Positions 37,013 to 46,691 of a DNA stretch of 64,000 nt are shown here, piece by piece. The stretch comes from [Clostridium] polysaccharolyticum (GTDB lineage Bacteria > Bacillota > Clostridia > Lachnospirales > Lachnospiraceae): NCBI RefSeq assembly GCF_900111595.1, contig NZ_FOHN01000004.1, positions 169,750-233,749 of the forward strand, given 5' to 3'. The translations under genes were made by a program, and so were the position numbers. The notes under the pieces are model-generated. The model did not search any database and had not been told where the DNA came from. It saw only the letters and a list, made by a program, of their open reading frames with translations. Position 1 is the first letter of the stretch; each line of letters starts with the position of its first letter.

Positions 37013-37960
37013 ATGAATAATATAAAGGCCATCAACTATACAGGTTTTAATTATCAGTGTATAGGAGAGGAACAGACAAAAGAAAATTTGCGAATTATGA
37101 AAAAATTGACTGCATGCAATACGGTTATTATAGTTTTAGGAGCGTTACAGGAAGATAGTAAAAGTGTATATATTGATTATCAACATGCAATTATGCCAAA
37201 AGATTCTGATTTGATTGATTTTATTCGATATGCTAGAAAATTAGAGTTAAAAGTATTTTTGAAACCAGTAATAGATTGCCAGGATGGTTCCAGCCGGACC
37301 GGCATACAGTTTTTTAAAGCTAGTACGGCACAGGAGAATTTGTGGAACCAGTGGTATGAAAGCTACCAGAAGTTTATTTTGCATTATGCCAAGATTGCAG
37401 AAAAAACCAGATGTGAAATGTTTTATATTGGATCTTGCTTGACAAAATTAATGGACAGGCCAGATGCATGGAATGACTTGATTAAGCAGGTTCGATCTTG
37501 TTATCAAGGCAAGGTTACTTACGAGGCAGAAGCATATCAGGAACAGAAAGTACCTTTTTGGAAAGAATTAGATGCTATTGCCACGAATGGAAGTTTTGCA
37601 AAACAGGATTTTCAAAAAGAATTAGAACGGATAGAAAAACTAGCCTTGTCTTGCAAGAAACCGCTTTACTTGACAGAATGTGGATGTATGTCAACAATAG
37701 GTGCGAGTGCAGATCCAGGCAGGTGGCAGCTGGAGGGAAAAATATCTCTTCAGGAACAAGTGGAATATTTGGAAGAGGTATTTATACAATGTAACAGAAA
37801 AAGCTGTGTGAAAGGAATTGGCATATGGTGCTGGAATAATAGAAGACAATCCCGTAATACAGCGGTTAAGGATAAGAGATATTATATATATGGCAAGCCG
37901 GTTTGTGAGTTTATCTTTGACGAGTGGAGTTCGGAATCGGAGATAAAGCAAGCAATCTGA
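37013..37960 (+). CDS. GH113-like glycoside hydrolase (cytoplasmic), acid/base residue apparently replaced
   Basis: 315 residues from ATG 37013 with AAGGGGAG upstream; no signal peptide. The TIM-barrel pattern fits GH113 beta-mannanases: N-terminal IKAINYTGF, LKPVID (83-88), VTYEAEAYQEQ and the nucleophile strand LYLTECGC (E222). The acid/base strand, IGCEM in characterised members by my recollection, reads IGSCL (140-144), placing Cys142 where Glu is expected. It may be an altered or inactive relative. Family assignment is moderate. Confidence 0.6.
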   Translation: MNNIKAINYTGFNYQCIGEEQTKENLRIMKKLTACNTVIIVLGALQEDSKSVYIDYQHAIMPKDSDLIDFIRYARKLELKVFLKPVIDCQDGSSRTGIQFFKASTAQENLWNQWYESYQKFILHYAKIAEKTRCEMFYIGSCLTKLMDRPDAWNDLIKQVRSCYQGKVTYEAEAYQEQKVPFWKELDAIATNGSFAKQDFQKELERIEKLALSCKKPLYLTECGCMSTIGASADPGRWQLEGKISLQEQVEYLEEVFIQCNRKSCVKGIGIWCWNNRRQSRNTAVKDKRYYIYGKPVCEFIFDEWSSESEIKQAI

Positions 37961-37979
37961 GAAGATATATTTTAAGGTG

Positions 37980-38020
37980 GCTGGGGTGTTCCTGACAAGA
38001 ATGCTCCAGCTTTCTTGTTT
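37980..38020 (+). terminator. Terminator after the GH113-like gene
   Basis: GCTGGGGTGTTC (37980-37991) pairs with GAATGCTCCAGC (37999-38010) and is followed by TTTCTTGTTT. A further TTTGATA/TATCAAA inverted repeat spans about 38018-38056. Confidence 0.75.
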
Positions 38021-38052
38021 GATAAGAAAGTCCTCTGCGAGTCCTTCCCTAT

Positions 38053-38245
38053 CAAATAAAAAGTGCCCTGAAAAAGAAGGGCACAGGATGCACACAGATG
38101 GGTAAGGAAGATAGTCGCTAAAAGACAGCGACAGCTAAAAGACAGCGACAGCTAAAAGACAGCGACACCCATCTGGTGCGGCAAAGCCTGAGTTCCTTCG
38201 AGTACATTCCAGTCGCGAGAGTCTGAGGAACTCAGACTTTGTTCT
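38053..38245 (-). repeat. Structured intergenic repeat, copy B
   Basis: Same element as 15403-15595, opposite strand. Terminator arms GTGCCCT (38063-38069) and AGGGCAC (38078-38084) with A5 outside; second stem CAGATGGGT (38095-38103)/ACCCATCTG (38167-38175) around three 17-bp units; long stem AAAGCCTGAGTTCCT (38183-38197)/AGGAACTCAGACTTT (38226-38240). The one stem difference (C for T at 38187) gives G-U pairing on the minus-strand RNA but a C-A mismatch on the plus strand. Flank CAAATAAAAA is shared with copy A. Confidence 0.9.
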
Positions 38246-38349
38246 TTTATGGGAATTATGCTGTATTTCTTTATAGTATGTCATATGAACCAGGAAAAAG
38301 TATATAATTTCCATATAAGCGTATTTTTTTGTATATAAGAAGTAAATAG
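38246..38349. other. Non-coding remainder of the 37961-38457 gap
   Basis: Between the repeat and the next promoter the sequence is A/T-rich and has no open frame. On the minus strand, ATGACA and CATAAT 18 bp apart (about 38255-38290) could be a weak promoter reading into copy B, but the match is poor. Confidence 0.3.
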
Positions 38350-38378
38350 TTGTACGATTTATGAAATAATGATATAAT
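38350..38378 (+). promoter_or_regulatory. Promoter of the condensation-domain gene
   Basis: TTGTAC (38350-38355) and TATAAT (38373-38378), spacing 17 bp, about 80 bp before the TTG start. Confidence 0.65.
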
Positions 38379-38457
38379 AAATGGAAAAATATAAGTCTAT
38401 AAGAAACTTAATGTATTTTTTTGAGAAGAGTATGTATTTTATTAAGGAGGAATAATA

Positions 38458-39780
38458 TTGATTACAAAGATTAAAGCTGACAGACATTATTTATTTGATC
38501 CTGCAGCACATATAGTGATGAGGGTAGAGCTGTCAGGAAAACCGGATATTTTCAGGATTAAAAGGGCAATAGTAGGGGCAGTAGCAAAGCATGATATCCT
38601 GAACTGTACCATAAAAATGGATACAAAAGGAGACTGTTTTTACGTTCCCCGTGAATATGCTTATATACCTAAGATTGAAGTTCATAAAGGAATCTTAAGG
38701 ACAAATGAGCTGGTTTCCAATGAGTGTAAAAAGGAATTTAAAATTGATAAGGGTGACTTAGTAAGATTTGTTATTGCATATGATGAGGAAAGAGTAGAGT
38801 TAAATGTTGTTCAGCACCATCTTGGTGGAGACGGAAAATCTATGCTTATTTTAATTCAGGATATTTTAGATATTCTCAATAGCCCAGAAGAATTAAAGTA
38901 TTTTGAAGATAACCAGGAAAGATGTGTTAATGTAATTGATGATACTTATGATGAACAATATGTTGAGTTAAATGATTTGATTGAGGCTACTTTAAGATCA
39001 TTGAATAAAAAATGGAAAGGCGAAAAAAAGATATTTCATTATGACGAAAGGGAAAAAGTATTTCAAAAATTCTGGGAGGAAAGAGAAATTGAAGATCATG
39101 TATTAGAACTGGATAAGGAGCAGTTACATAGTCTTTTACGAGTTTGCAAATCCCATAAAGTAACATTGAATAATGTTGTTGCCACTGTCATTAACAAGTC
39201 ACTGGAAGAGGCATTGAAAATGGGGGTTATTGCAGACGTCAGGGATGATGATAATAAGCAAATGGGCAATTTCGTTGATATATTTATATTGCAGCAGGAA
39301 TATGACAGGACGAAAGATTTTTGGGAGAATGTTGACGTTATCAACGATTTGGTAAAGGCAAAATTAGAGGATAGGCATAAGCTTCTTATAGGTAATTTAG
39401 TTCGTAATAAAGTTGAGAACGGTTTGTTAGATGCGAATCATTTTCAGGACTTTGAAAGCAATGTGGTAGATGCGTACAGTGAATCTTTTTCAGTTGGAAA
39501 AGACGGCCTTCCTATTATGCTTACCAATATAGGTGTTGCTCCTATAAAAGCAAAGTATGGAGAATTTAATATAGAGAAAATTATTTTTGTTTCGCCACTG
39601 ACTATTAGAACGTTTTGCAATATTGCAATTATAACGATTAATGATACTTTTGTTTTGAATATGCTGACATTTAAAGGGGATAAAAGGTTTGAGTACCTGT
39701 TTGACAGGATAAAAGAAGAACTGTTAAATGTATTGGCTCAGGATGAAAAAAGCGAAATACAAAAGAATATTCAAAAATAG
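38458..39780 (+). CDS. Stand-alone condensation-domain / acyltransferase-like protein
   Basis: 440 residues starting at TTG 38458 with AAGGAGG 7 bases upstream. HHLGGDG (120-126) is the catalytic HHxxxDG motif of the chloramphenicol-acetyltransferase-like superfamily that includes NRPS condensation domains, PapA acyltransferases and alcohol acetyltransferases. No carrier or adenylation domain is fused or nearby, so it is not part of an NRPS. It probably moves an acyl group to a small alcohol or amine; the substrate is unknown. Confidence 0.7.
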   Translation: MITKIKADRHYLFDPAAHIVMRVELSGKPDIFRIKRAIVGAVAKHDILNCTIKMDTKGDCFYVPREYAYIPKIEVHKGILRTNELVSNECKKEFKIDKGDLVRFVIAYDEERVELNVVQHHLGGDGKSMLILIQDILDILNSPEELKYFEDNQERCVNVIDDTYDEQYVELNDLIEATLRSLNKKWKGEKKIFHYDEREKVFQKFWEEREIEDHVLELDKEQLHSLLRVCKSHKVTLNNVVATVINKSLEEALKMGVIADVRDDDNKQMGNFVDIFILQQEYDRTKDFWENVDVINDLVKAKLEDRHKLLIGNLVRNKVENGLLDANHFQDFESNVVDAYSESFSVGKDGLPIMLTNIGVAPIKAKYGEFNIEKIIFVSPLTIRTFCNIAIITINDTFVLNMLTFKGDKRFEYLFDRIKEELLNVLAQDEKSEIQKNIQK

Positions 39781-39885
39781 TATTCTAAATAAATGATTTA
39801 TTACAATAATTTATGAAATAGTATAAAACGGGAGTGCATTTGGCTTATTTTATGCTACTGCGTTTACAGAAAAGTTATAAATTTA

Positions 39886-39914
39886 TTGATAATGAAACAT
39901 TAGAATGTTATAAT
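39886..39914 (+). promoter_or_regulatory. Promoter of the chemoreceptor gene
   Basis: TTGATA (39886-39891) and TATAAT (39909-39914) with 17-bp spacing. Predicted start about 39921. Confidence 0.7.
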
Positions 39915-39925
39915 GTGGTATAAAA

Positions 39926-39942
39926 TAGTATATATTATACTA
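39926..39942 (+). promoter_or_regulatory. Palindrome just after the chemoreceptor transcription start
   Basis: TAGTATATATTATACTA: 7-bp arms TAGTATA/TATACTA around 3 bases. Position immediately after the predicted start fits a repressor site, though A/T-rich palindromes arise easily here. Confidence 0.4.
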
Positions 39943-39975
39943 TTATGGCGTATTTATGAAGGGGAGAAAAAGAGA

Positions 39976-41436
39976 ATGGAAAATTTAAGAAGTCATATAA
40001 AACGTTGTAATAAGTTATTATTTATTGTTGTTATGTTTTTATGCTCATTTTATCTGGTGAATGTTGCAATGTATTACACTATGGGGGGCGATTTCAAGTC
40101 AGGACTGTTAGTTGTGACGTTGATCGTTATGGCTTTGGAAAGTGCTGCATATTTGAAACTGAGAGCGTCAAGGGCGGCACTGTACGTTTTGTCAGGTTTG
40201 TTTTTTGTGAATTATTGTGCAACACTGGTTATATTTATTGATGCGTGTTATTATACCTATATGTTTGCTGTTATTTTTGTGGCAATGCTGTATTTTGATT
40301 TAAAATTTATTATTATTTCAACGGTATTAACGGAAATAGCGACATTTTGCAATATAGCCTATAAGGTTAAAGTGCTGGGAATTTTTCATAAAGTAGAGTT
40401 TATATACATGCCTTTGATGATTGGCATTATGTTTGTAGTATATTACATTGGTACAATTCTGCTGAACAGGTTTATGACGGAAAGCCATGACGAATTAGCT
40501 GAGGCATCGGAGAAAAGTGAAAATACAGCGAAACAGGTAGTAACTACTGTTACAGAGATTAATCACAAATTTAATAGTATCATGGAGGAACTAAAAGAGA
40601 TCAATCAGCAGGCGGATAATAATAATACTTCCATGCGGGCTATTGCAGACAGTACGGAAGAAACAGTTGGCGAGATTACACATCAGGCAAATATGACAAC
40701 AGATATACAGACGGCTATTGTTAAGACTATGGAAAATGTGGAAACGGTACATAAAACAACACTGGAAGTGCTGGAAATAATAAAAAATGGTATTGGTTTG
40801 GCTCAGGAATTAACAGTACAGTCAAAAAGTGTTAATGGAAATACAAGCCAGATGACTCAAATCATTCAGGCACTGGTTGGAAGAGTGCGTGATGTATCTG
40901 AAATTACAAATGCAATTTTTTCGATTTCAAACCAGACAAACCTGTTAGCTTTAAATGCATCTATTGAGGCTGCCAGGGCAGGAGATGCAGGAAAAGGTTT
41001 CGCAGTTGTCGCAGACGAAATACGTAATCTTTCAGATGAGACAAAGACATCAACTCAGCAGATTACAGATATTATTGCAGAATTAAGCCAGGTTACAGAT
41101 AATACAATGTCAATCTTGCAGGAATCTGTAACAAATATTAATAAGCAGAACCAGAAAATTGTTGAAGTGAATAAAAGCTTTTCAACAAGTGGTGATTTCA
41201 TGAATGAATTAAAACTTCTTATTGATGGTATTGTAAAAGACATTAATACAATCAGTGAATCCAATAAGACCATTGTAAACAGCATCAATCAGCTTTCTGC
41301 AACGACAGAGGAAATTTCCAGCTGTTCACAGGAAAGTTCAACTTCATCAGCACGTATCAGTGACAGAATTGAAGTATTTACGAAGGAAATACAAAAAGTT
41401 TCTCAGGATTTGAATCAGCTAGTTCAAAATATCTAA
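39976..41436 (+). CDS. Methyl-accepting chemotaxis protein with six-TM sensor
   Basis: 486 residues from ATG 39976 (AAGGGGAG upstream; a longer frame from 39913 has no site). The N-terminal ~170 residues form about six TMs with no sizeable outside domain, so it may sense within the membrane or the cytoplasm. The signalling domain (about 190-486) has the invariant tip [16 protein letters not shown] and the usual heptads. No HAMP domain is evident. Suggests a motile organism, though no other chemotaxis gene is in the window. Confidence 0.92.
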   Translation: MENLRSHIKRCNKLLFIVVMFLCSFYLVNVAMYYTMGGDFKSGLLVVTLIVMALESAAYLKLRASRAALYVLSGLFFVNYCATLVIFIDACYYTYMFAVIFVAMLYFDLKFIIISTVLTEIATFCNIAYKVKVLGIFHKVEFIYMPLMIGIMFVVYYIGTILLNRFMTESHDELAEASEKSENTAKQVVTTVTEINHKFNSIMEELKEINQQADNNNTSMRAIADSTEETVGEITHQANMTTDIQTAIVKTMENVETVHKTTLEVLEIIKNGIGLAQELTVQSKSVNGNTSQMTQIIQALVGRVRDVSEITNAIFSISNQTNLLALNASIEAARAGDAGKGFAVVADEIRNLSDETKTSTQQITDIIAELSQVTDNTMSILQESVTNINKQNQKIVEVNKSFSTSGDFMNELKLLIDGIVKDINTISESNKTIVNSINQLSATTEEISSCSQESSTSSARISDRIEVFTKEIQKVSQDLNQLVQNI

Positions 41437-41532
41437 ATACCCATGGATAAAATATCTAACTAACTAATCTTATGACATATCTGAATTAGAAAGAATTCTA
41501 AAACGAATTACAATAATAAAATACATAAAGTA

Positions 41533-41580
41533 AAGACATCTATCCAAGTATGATGCAGTTACTGGACAGATGTCTTTTTC
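41533..41580. terminator. Bidirectional terminator between chemoreceptor and histidinol phosphatase genes
   Basis: AAAGACATCT with CCAAGT (41533-41549) pairs with ACTGG and AGATGTCTTTTT (41561-41579). T/A tails on both strands; it ends 3 bp from the minus-strand stop. Confidence 0.8.
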
Positions 41581-41582
41581 TC

Positions 41583-42389
41583 TTAATCTAATTCTAAAAA
41601 CACTGGTTTTCTGTTTTCAAAGACGGTATAGTATCGGAATCCGATTTCTTTTAATAATTCTTCAGCTTTTTTAAAATCATAAGCTATATGTGGGGGCTGG
41701 TGGCCGTCAGAACCAATGGTGATTATTTCACCACCAAGCTCTTTGTAACGTCTGATAATTTCAGGCCGTGGATGAGGAGTGCCAAGACCGTATTTATAGC
41801 CGGAGGTGTTTGCTTCAATTCCTTTGCCTGTCTCGATTGCTGTTTTTAAGATCTCATCTAAAATGTCCCAATAATCTGCTGGAGAAAATGCACTGCCTTT
41901 TGAGGGAGAATATCGAATTACATAGTCAAGGTGTCCGCAAGTGTCGAAATTCTGAAACTCTTTTATATTAGCAAGAATTTGCTCAAAATAAGCAGTAACT
42001 CCTTCTTTCTCACTGCGGTTTTCCCAAAACTCAGGGTAATAAGGATCCATATTAAAAAGTACATGACAGGAGTTAATTACAAAATCGAAATCATATGCAT
42101 GTATTAAATCTTCGAATTGTTTGCCGAGACCTGTCTGCATGCCGCACTCGATTCCTTTTAAAATCTGAATCTGCGGATATTTCTGCTGCAAAAGTTTTAT
42201 CTGGTCCAGATACTTATCTGCATCAAATACAAAACGCATTTCATATTGTTTCGGAAAATCGAAATCCATATGATCTGTAAAACAGATTCGATTCAGTCCA
42301 AGAGCGATGGCTTGTTTCACCATATCCTCCATGGGAGATTTTGAATCACTTGAAAAATCAGTATGCACGTGGTAATCTGCTAAAATCAT
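41583..42389 (-). CDS. hisK: PHP-family histidinol-phosphatase
   Basis: 268 residues. Dephosphorylates histidinol phosphate in histidine synthesis. Metal-binding PHP motifs are seen: DYHVHTDFS near the N-terminus, CFTDHMDF, GIECGMQ, INSCHVL, CGHLDYV and GSDGHQP. GGAGGGG is upstream of ATG. No other his gene is nearby. A different PHP phosphatase activity is possible but the length and motifs fit HisK/HisJ. Confidence 0.88.
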   Translation of the reverse strand: MILADYHVHTDFSSDSKSPMEDMVKQAIALGLNRICFTDHMDFDFPKQYEMRFVFDADKYLDQIKLLQQKYPQIQILKGIECGMQTGLGKQFEDLIHAYDFDFVINSCHVLFNMDPYYPEFWENRSEKEGVTAYFEQILANIKEFQNFDTCGHLDYVIRYSPSKGSAFSPADYWDILDEILKTAIETGKGIEANTSGYKYGLGTPHPRPEIIRRYKELGGEIITIGSDGHQPPHIAYDFKKAEELLKEIGFRYYTVFENRKPVFLELD

Positions 42390-42407
42390 AAAGCCCCTCC
42401 ATATTAT

Positions 42408-44165
42408 TTAATCAGAAATCTGTGTTAATCCTGTAAGTACTGGTCTTGCCATTAAAGAATAATTGGTGTAGTAAACTACAAAACCAGGTTTGCTGCCGTT
42501 TGGCTTTTTCACATGTTTCTTTTCTGTATAATCAATTTCTACTTTATCCATATCTTTCCCTTTGGAATAGTAGGCTGCAAGCTGGCCAGCTTCTTCGTAA
42601 ACACGATCCGGCAGTTCTTCGCCATTGGTCTTTACTACAACGTGGGAACCGGCAATGCCCTTAGCGTGGAACCACCAGTCATTTCCCTGTGCAAACTTAA
42701 AGGTCAGTTCGTCGTTTTGGAAATTGTTTTTGCCAACATAAATATGAAAACCGTCGGAAGAAAGAAAATGGAGAGGCCTGCTGGCTATTTTAGCTGTTTT
42801 CTGTTTTTGGCTCTTTCCATTGGTGTATTTACGTTTCATATAACCATATTGAATCAATTCTTCTTTCAAAGAAACCAGATCCTCTTCTGAGAGAGCAATG
42901 TCTAAAGCATTGCTTATGGATTCCAGATGTTCGATTTCCTCCTGGGTTTCCTTCATTTGAATGGTAACTGCCTCGAAGGTACGTTTCAGTTTGCTGTAAC
43001 GGTCAAAATATTTCTTCGCATTTTCCATTGCAGTCATAGTTTCCTCTAAAGGAATGGTGATTTCCTTATCATCATAGAAATTGATACAGGTTAAAGAGTT
43101 ATCGCCAGATTTTGCTTCATAGCCGTATGTTGTAAGCAATTCGCCATAGACTTTGAATTTGTCCCGCTTTTCTGTATCTTTTAGCTGCTTAGCCTGTAAA
43201 TCGTATTTCTTACGGTTACGTTCTAAGGCAGTAGATACAATCTTTCGAAGGTCTGTGGACTTCTGGCGGATTCTTGTGACGATATCTTTCATCTGGTAAT
43301 ATTCACGCAGTACTTGTGAAATAGAAGAGAATGTACTGCTTTCTTTTTCTTCATAACAAGTAAGCTTAGTAGAAGAAAATTCGACAGGATTACCATTGTC
43401 GTATACGATGTTTGGAGCAAAGTCTCCATGTTCAATGTCTTCAAGAAAATACTTAATATTCTGAAACAGATGAATTCCTTCGCTTTCCCTTACAGATGCC
43501 GTTTCCTGTTCTCCATCTAAGCTGGCACGGTGGCATAATTCGTTGGCAATCAAAGGACTGAAACCAGTTAGGGAAGTGTAAATTGCCTTATTCAGTTTCA
43601 TAGGTTTTGTCAGAACTTCATTTTGGAATACTGGAAGCGTGACTTCAAACGGGTTATGCTTGTGCTGTGTTTCTGGAATAAAGTATTTACGTCCTGGCAA
43701 AACTTCACGGACAGAACTGACTAATGCAGAAATGTGTTTAATGCTGTCTATGATTTTCATAGTATCATCTATAAAAATAATATTGCTGTGTTTTCCCATT
43801 AATTCGACAATAAGATGCTTCACACAGACATCTCCCAATTCGTTTAAATGTTCAATTGTAATGTCAACAATACGCTCAAGGCTAGGCTGTGTAATGCTAA
43901 GGATTTTGGCACTGTTCAAATGCTTTCTTAAAAGCATGCAGAAATTAGGTGCAGTCATAGGACTCGGTTTGTTGTCTTCTGTCAGATAGATAAGGGGAAG
44001 GCTTGCACCAGCAGAAATCAAAAGCTTGTACTGTTCACGTCTGTTTTTTATTGTCAATAAGAGTTCGTCTTTCTCTGGCTGGGCTATTTTATTAATACGG
44101 CCACCTGTTAAAGTGTCGTTTAATTCTTTTACTACATTTGCGATTACGATACCATCTAATGCCAT
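42408..44165 (-). CDS. rqcH: Ribosome quality-control protein RqcH (NFACT family)
   Basis: 585 residues. Binds obstructed 50S subunits and recruits tRNA-Ala to add C-terminal alanine tails. N-terminal NFACT-N with GGRINKIAQPEKDELLL, central coiled coils (about 290-450) and NFACT-R near the C-terminus (IYVGKNNFQNDELTFK, NDWWFHAKGIAGSHVV). Often annotated as a fibronectin-binding protein. Transcribed away from yqeG and ahead of hisK, 18 bp apart, so probably cotranscribed with it. Confidence 0.94.
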   Translation of the reverse strand: MALDGIVIANVVKELNDTLTGGRINKIAQPEKDELLLTIKNRREQYKLLISAGASLPLIYLTEDNKPSPMTAPNFCMLLRKHLNSAKILSITQPSLERIVDITIEHLNELGDVCVKHLIVELMGKHSNIIFIDDTMKIIDSIKHISALVSSVREVLPGRKYFIPETQHKHNPFEVTLPVFQNEVLTKPMKLNKAIYTSLTGFSPLIANELCHRASLDGEQETASVRESEGIHLFQNIKYFLEDIEHGDFAPNIVYDNGNPVEFSSTKLTCYEEKESSTFSSISQVLREYYQMKDIVTRIRQKSTDLRKIVSTALERNRKKYDLQAKQLKDTEKRDKFKVYGELLTTYGYEAKSGDNSLTCINFYDDKEITIPLEETMTAMENAKKYFDRYSKLKRTFEAVTIQMKETQEEIEHLESISNALDIALSEEDLVSLKEELIQYGYMKRKYTNGKSQKQKTAKIASRPLHFLSSDGFHIYVGKNNFQNDELTFKFAQGNDWWFHAKGIAGSHVVVKTNGEELPDRVYEEAGQLAAYYSKGKDMDKVEIDYTEKKHVKKPNGSKPGFVVYYTNYSLMARPVLTGLTQISD

Positions 44166-44311
44166 AATGTCACCTGACTTTCTTTCGTTTTAGTTCTTAT
44201 TATACATGAATTTTACAAAAATGTGAAATCAAACTTTTGCTTGCTAGTCATGGAAAGGCAAATTTAAGTGCTTTTGTTTTGAAAAGTTTCCAATGCTCTC
44301 TCTTTTTTGAT

Positions 44312-44340
44312 TTGTATTTTAAAGAAAAAGTTGATATAAT
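44312..44340 (+). promoter_or_regulatory. Promoter of the yqeG-aroK-pepP cluster
   Basis: TTGTAT (44312-44317) and TATAAT (44335-44340), 17-bp spacing, 65 bp before yqeG. Confidence 0.65.
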
Positions 44341-44404
44341 ATAAGCTATATGTATGTTGAGGAAGAAGAAGCAGCATGCTAGCTAGATAGTAATTGGAGG
44401 TTCC

Positions 44405-44905
44405 ATGTTTAAAAAATTTTATCCAGATAAATGGGTGGATTCTGCTTATGTCATTGACTTTGAAGAATTGTACCAGAGCGGAGTCCGGGGAATTATATTT
44501 GATATTGATAACACACTGGTGCCACATGGATTTGATGCAGACAAGCGCTCCATTGAACTGATGGAGAGGTTAAAGAAAACTGGTTTTCAAATCTGCCTCC
44601 TTTCTAATAATAAGCAGGAAAGGGTAGAAAGATTTAACAAAGATGTGAATGTACTGTACATTTATGATGCACACAAACCGTCAAGGAAGAATTACCAGAA
44701 AGCCATGGAGCTGATGGGCACAGATTTAAAGACAACAGTCTTTATAGGAGATCAGCTTTTTACAGATGTATTTGGTGCAAAAAGGCTTGGGATGCCAAAT
44801 ATTCTTGTAAAACCAATGAATCCCAAAGAAGAAATTCAGATTGTTTTAAAGCGGTATTTAGAAAAAGCAGTGCTGCACTTTTATAAAAGAACCAGTGGGG
44901 GATGA
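44405..44905 (+). CDS. yqeG: YqeG family HAD-type phosphatase
   Basis: 166 residues. HAD motif I is FDIDNTLVPHG; motif II is LLSNN; motif III/IV is FIGDQLFTDVFGA. The family includes mitochondrial phosphatidylglycerophosphatase-like enzymes, and the bacterial role is unsettled. TTGGAGG precedes ATG. Overlaps the aroK leader, heading an operon. Confidence 0.9.
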   Translation: MFKKFYPDKWVDSAYVIDFEELYQSGVRGIIFDIDNTLVPHGFDADKRSIELMERLKKTGFQICLLSNNKQERVERFNKDVNVLYIYDAHKPSRKNYQKAMELMGTDLKTTVFIGDQLFTDVFGAKRLGMPNILVKPMNPKEEIQIVLKRYLEKAVLHFYKRTSGG

Positions 44906-44909
44906 GGAC

Positions 44910-45458
44910 ATGAAAAAAACAGTTGTTCTTATAGGATTTATGGGATGTGGTAAATCAACAGCAGGAAAAGAACTGGCAAAAGCATTGAAATACCGTTTCC
45001 TGGATACAGACAGCTATATTGAAGACCATGCGAAAATGTCAGTTGCAGAGATTTTTGCACAGTACGGAGAACAGTATTTCCGTAATCTGGAAACAGAAAC
45101 CGTAAAAAAACTGATGGAAATAGCAGAGGAAACCGTTGTTTCGACGGGAGGAGGACTGCCGCTTAGAGAAGAAAATGCTGATATCTTAAAGAAGAACGGC
45201 TTTGTCGTATATTTAAGAGTGAAAGGCAGTACAGTGGAAGAACGGTTAAAGGGAGATACTGCAAGACCACTGCTTCAAGGAGACAATGTGTCTGGAAAAA
45301 TAGCAGATTTATTAGAATACAGAGATCCTATTTATGAATACGGCGCACACATGGTGCTGGATGTGGACGAAAAAACAGTAGAGGAAATTGTGGAGGATAT
45401 TGCACGTAATTTTAAAATGATGTGTGAGAAGGACCAAGAAAACAATAACAGGGATTAG
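44910..45458 (+). CDS. aroK: Shikimate kinase
   Basis: 182 residues from ATG 44910 (GATGAGG upstream; in-frame GTG/ATG a few codons before lacks a better site). Phosphorylates shikimate in aromatic amino-acid synthesis. P-loop GFMGCGKST, the DTD motif (FLDTDSYIE), the shikimate Arg in YFRNLE, GGG in STGGGLPL and the lid Arg in DTARPLL are all present. aroE lies 4 kb downstream on the other strand. Confidence 0.95.
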   Translation: MKKTVVLIGFMGCGKSTAGKELAKALKYRFLDTDSYIEDHAKMSVAEIFAQYGEQYFRNLETETVKKLMEIAEETVVSTGGGLPLREENADILKKNGFVVYLRVKGSTVEERLKGDTARPLLQGDNVSGKIADLLEYRDPIYEYGAHMVLDVDEKTVEEIVEDIARNFKMMCEKDQENNNRD

Positions 45459-45469
45459 AGGAAAGGTGT

Positions 45470-46534
45470 ATGGATATAGATAATAAGATTTTAGAAATTA
45501 TGAGACAATATGCTGTAGAGGGACTGCTTATTTCAGATGGCTGTAATATGAGATACTTAAGTGGATTTACAGGGGCTAATGGTTATTTGTTTTTAACAGA
45601 AAACAGGAAAGTAATTTTAACAGATTTTCGTTATACCATACAGGCAGAAAATGAAAGCAGGGAATACGAGGTATTTGAGATTGACAGTTCCTATGAAGAA
45701 GCCATTAATCTGCTGATTCAGGAAGAAAATATAGAAACCTTGGCATTTGAAGGACAGAACCTGAGTTATTATGATTATGAAGAGTTAAAAAATAATCTGA
45801 ATGTAAAACGTCTGGTATCTATGAAAGATGAGGTTTCACAGCTTCGAAGCATAAAAGAGCCTTGGGAACTTGAGAGAATTGCCCAGGCAGAAAAAATAGG
45901 TGACTATGCATTTGATAAAATTTTAGGAAAGATAAAACCTGGGATGACAGAACTTGAAGTAGCAGCGTTAATTGAATATTATTTAAAATCAAATGGTGCA
46001 GAAAATCTTAGCTTTGATACGATTGTTGCCTCTGGTGTGAATTCTGCTATGCCACATGCTGTTCCAACCAGCAGGAAAATTCAGCAGGGGGATTTTCTGA
46101 CGATGGATTTTGGCTGTGTATATCAAGGATACTGCTCAGATATGACACGTACAATCGTAGTGGGAAAAGCATCCGTAGAACAGAAAAACATTTACCAGCT
46201 GGTTTTGGATGCACAGATGGCAGCATTGGAGTTTATAAAAGCTGGCTATACAGGATGTGAAATAGATAATGTGGCAAGAAAACGCATTTATGAAGCTGGA
46301 TACGAAGGCTGCTTCGGACATGGACTGGGCCACGGTGTTGGCCTTTATATTCATGAAAATCCAAGGCTTTCTCCAAAAGAACAGAAAATAATACAGTCGA
46401 ATATGGTAGTTACTGTAGAGCCGGGGATTTATGTAGAAGGTTTTGGCGGGGTCCGTATTGAAGATCTGATCTGTGTAACAGAAGCAGGAGCAGTAAATTA
46501 TACCAATTCGCCAAAAAATCTGATTGAATTATAG
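45470..46534 (+). CDS. pepP: Xaa-Pro aminopeptidase family protein (M24)
   Basis: 354 residues. Creatinase-like N-terminal domain (1-125) and M24 pita-bread domain with metal ligands in MDFGCVYQGYCSDMTRT, GHGLGHGVG, TVEPGIY and VRIEDL. Releases N-terminal residues before proline. Located directly before efp, its usual neighbour in Firmicutes. Confidence 0.93.
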   Translation: MDIDNKILEIMRQYAVEGLLISDGCNMRYLSGFTGANGYLFLTENRKVILTDFRYTIQAENESREYEVFEIDSSYEEAINLLIQEENIETLAFEGQNLSYYDYEELKNNLNVKRLVSMKDEVSQLRSIKEPWELERIAQAEKIGDYAFDKILGKIKPGMTELEVAALIEYYLKSNGAENLSFDTIVASGVNSAMPHAVPTSRKIQQGDFLTMDFGCVYQGYCSDMTRTIVVGKASVEQKNIYQLVLDAQMAALEFIKAGYTGCEIDNVARKRIYEAGYEGCFGHGLGHGVGLYIHENPRLSPKEQKIIQSNMVVTVEPGIYVEGFGGVRIEDLICVTEAGAVNYTNSPKNLIEL

Positions 46535-46691
46535 AATCTGTTTGAAAGATAAGATACCTCGTAAAAAAAGGTTGAAAAATCTGTTCGTTTATTATAAACT
46601 AAATTAAGAGTGCAAAATAAGAGTAAGTTTTTGCATAGCATGATTCGTTGCAAACAGAGGAATGAGTCAAATATAAGGAGGACTATTTAAT

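Noticed and set aside
38063..38095. Minus-strand frame ending the GH113-like region (37691-38095)
   Set aside because: Runs across the repeat and antisense to a good gene; no homology pattern or ribosome site.
38063..38244. CRISPR-like array in the 17-bp tandem units
   Set aside because: Units are contiguous and identical with no unique spacers, they sit inside a closed stem, and there are no cas genes.
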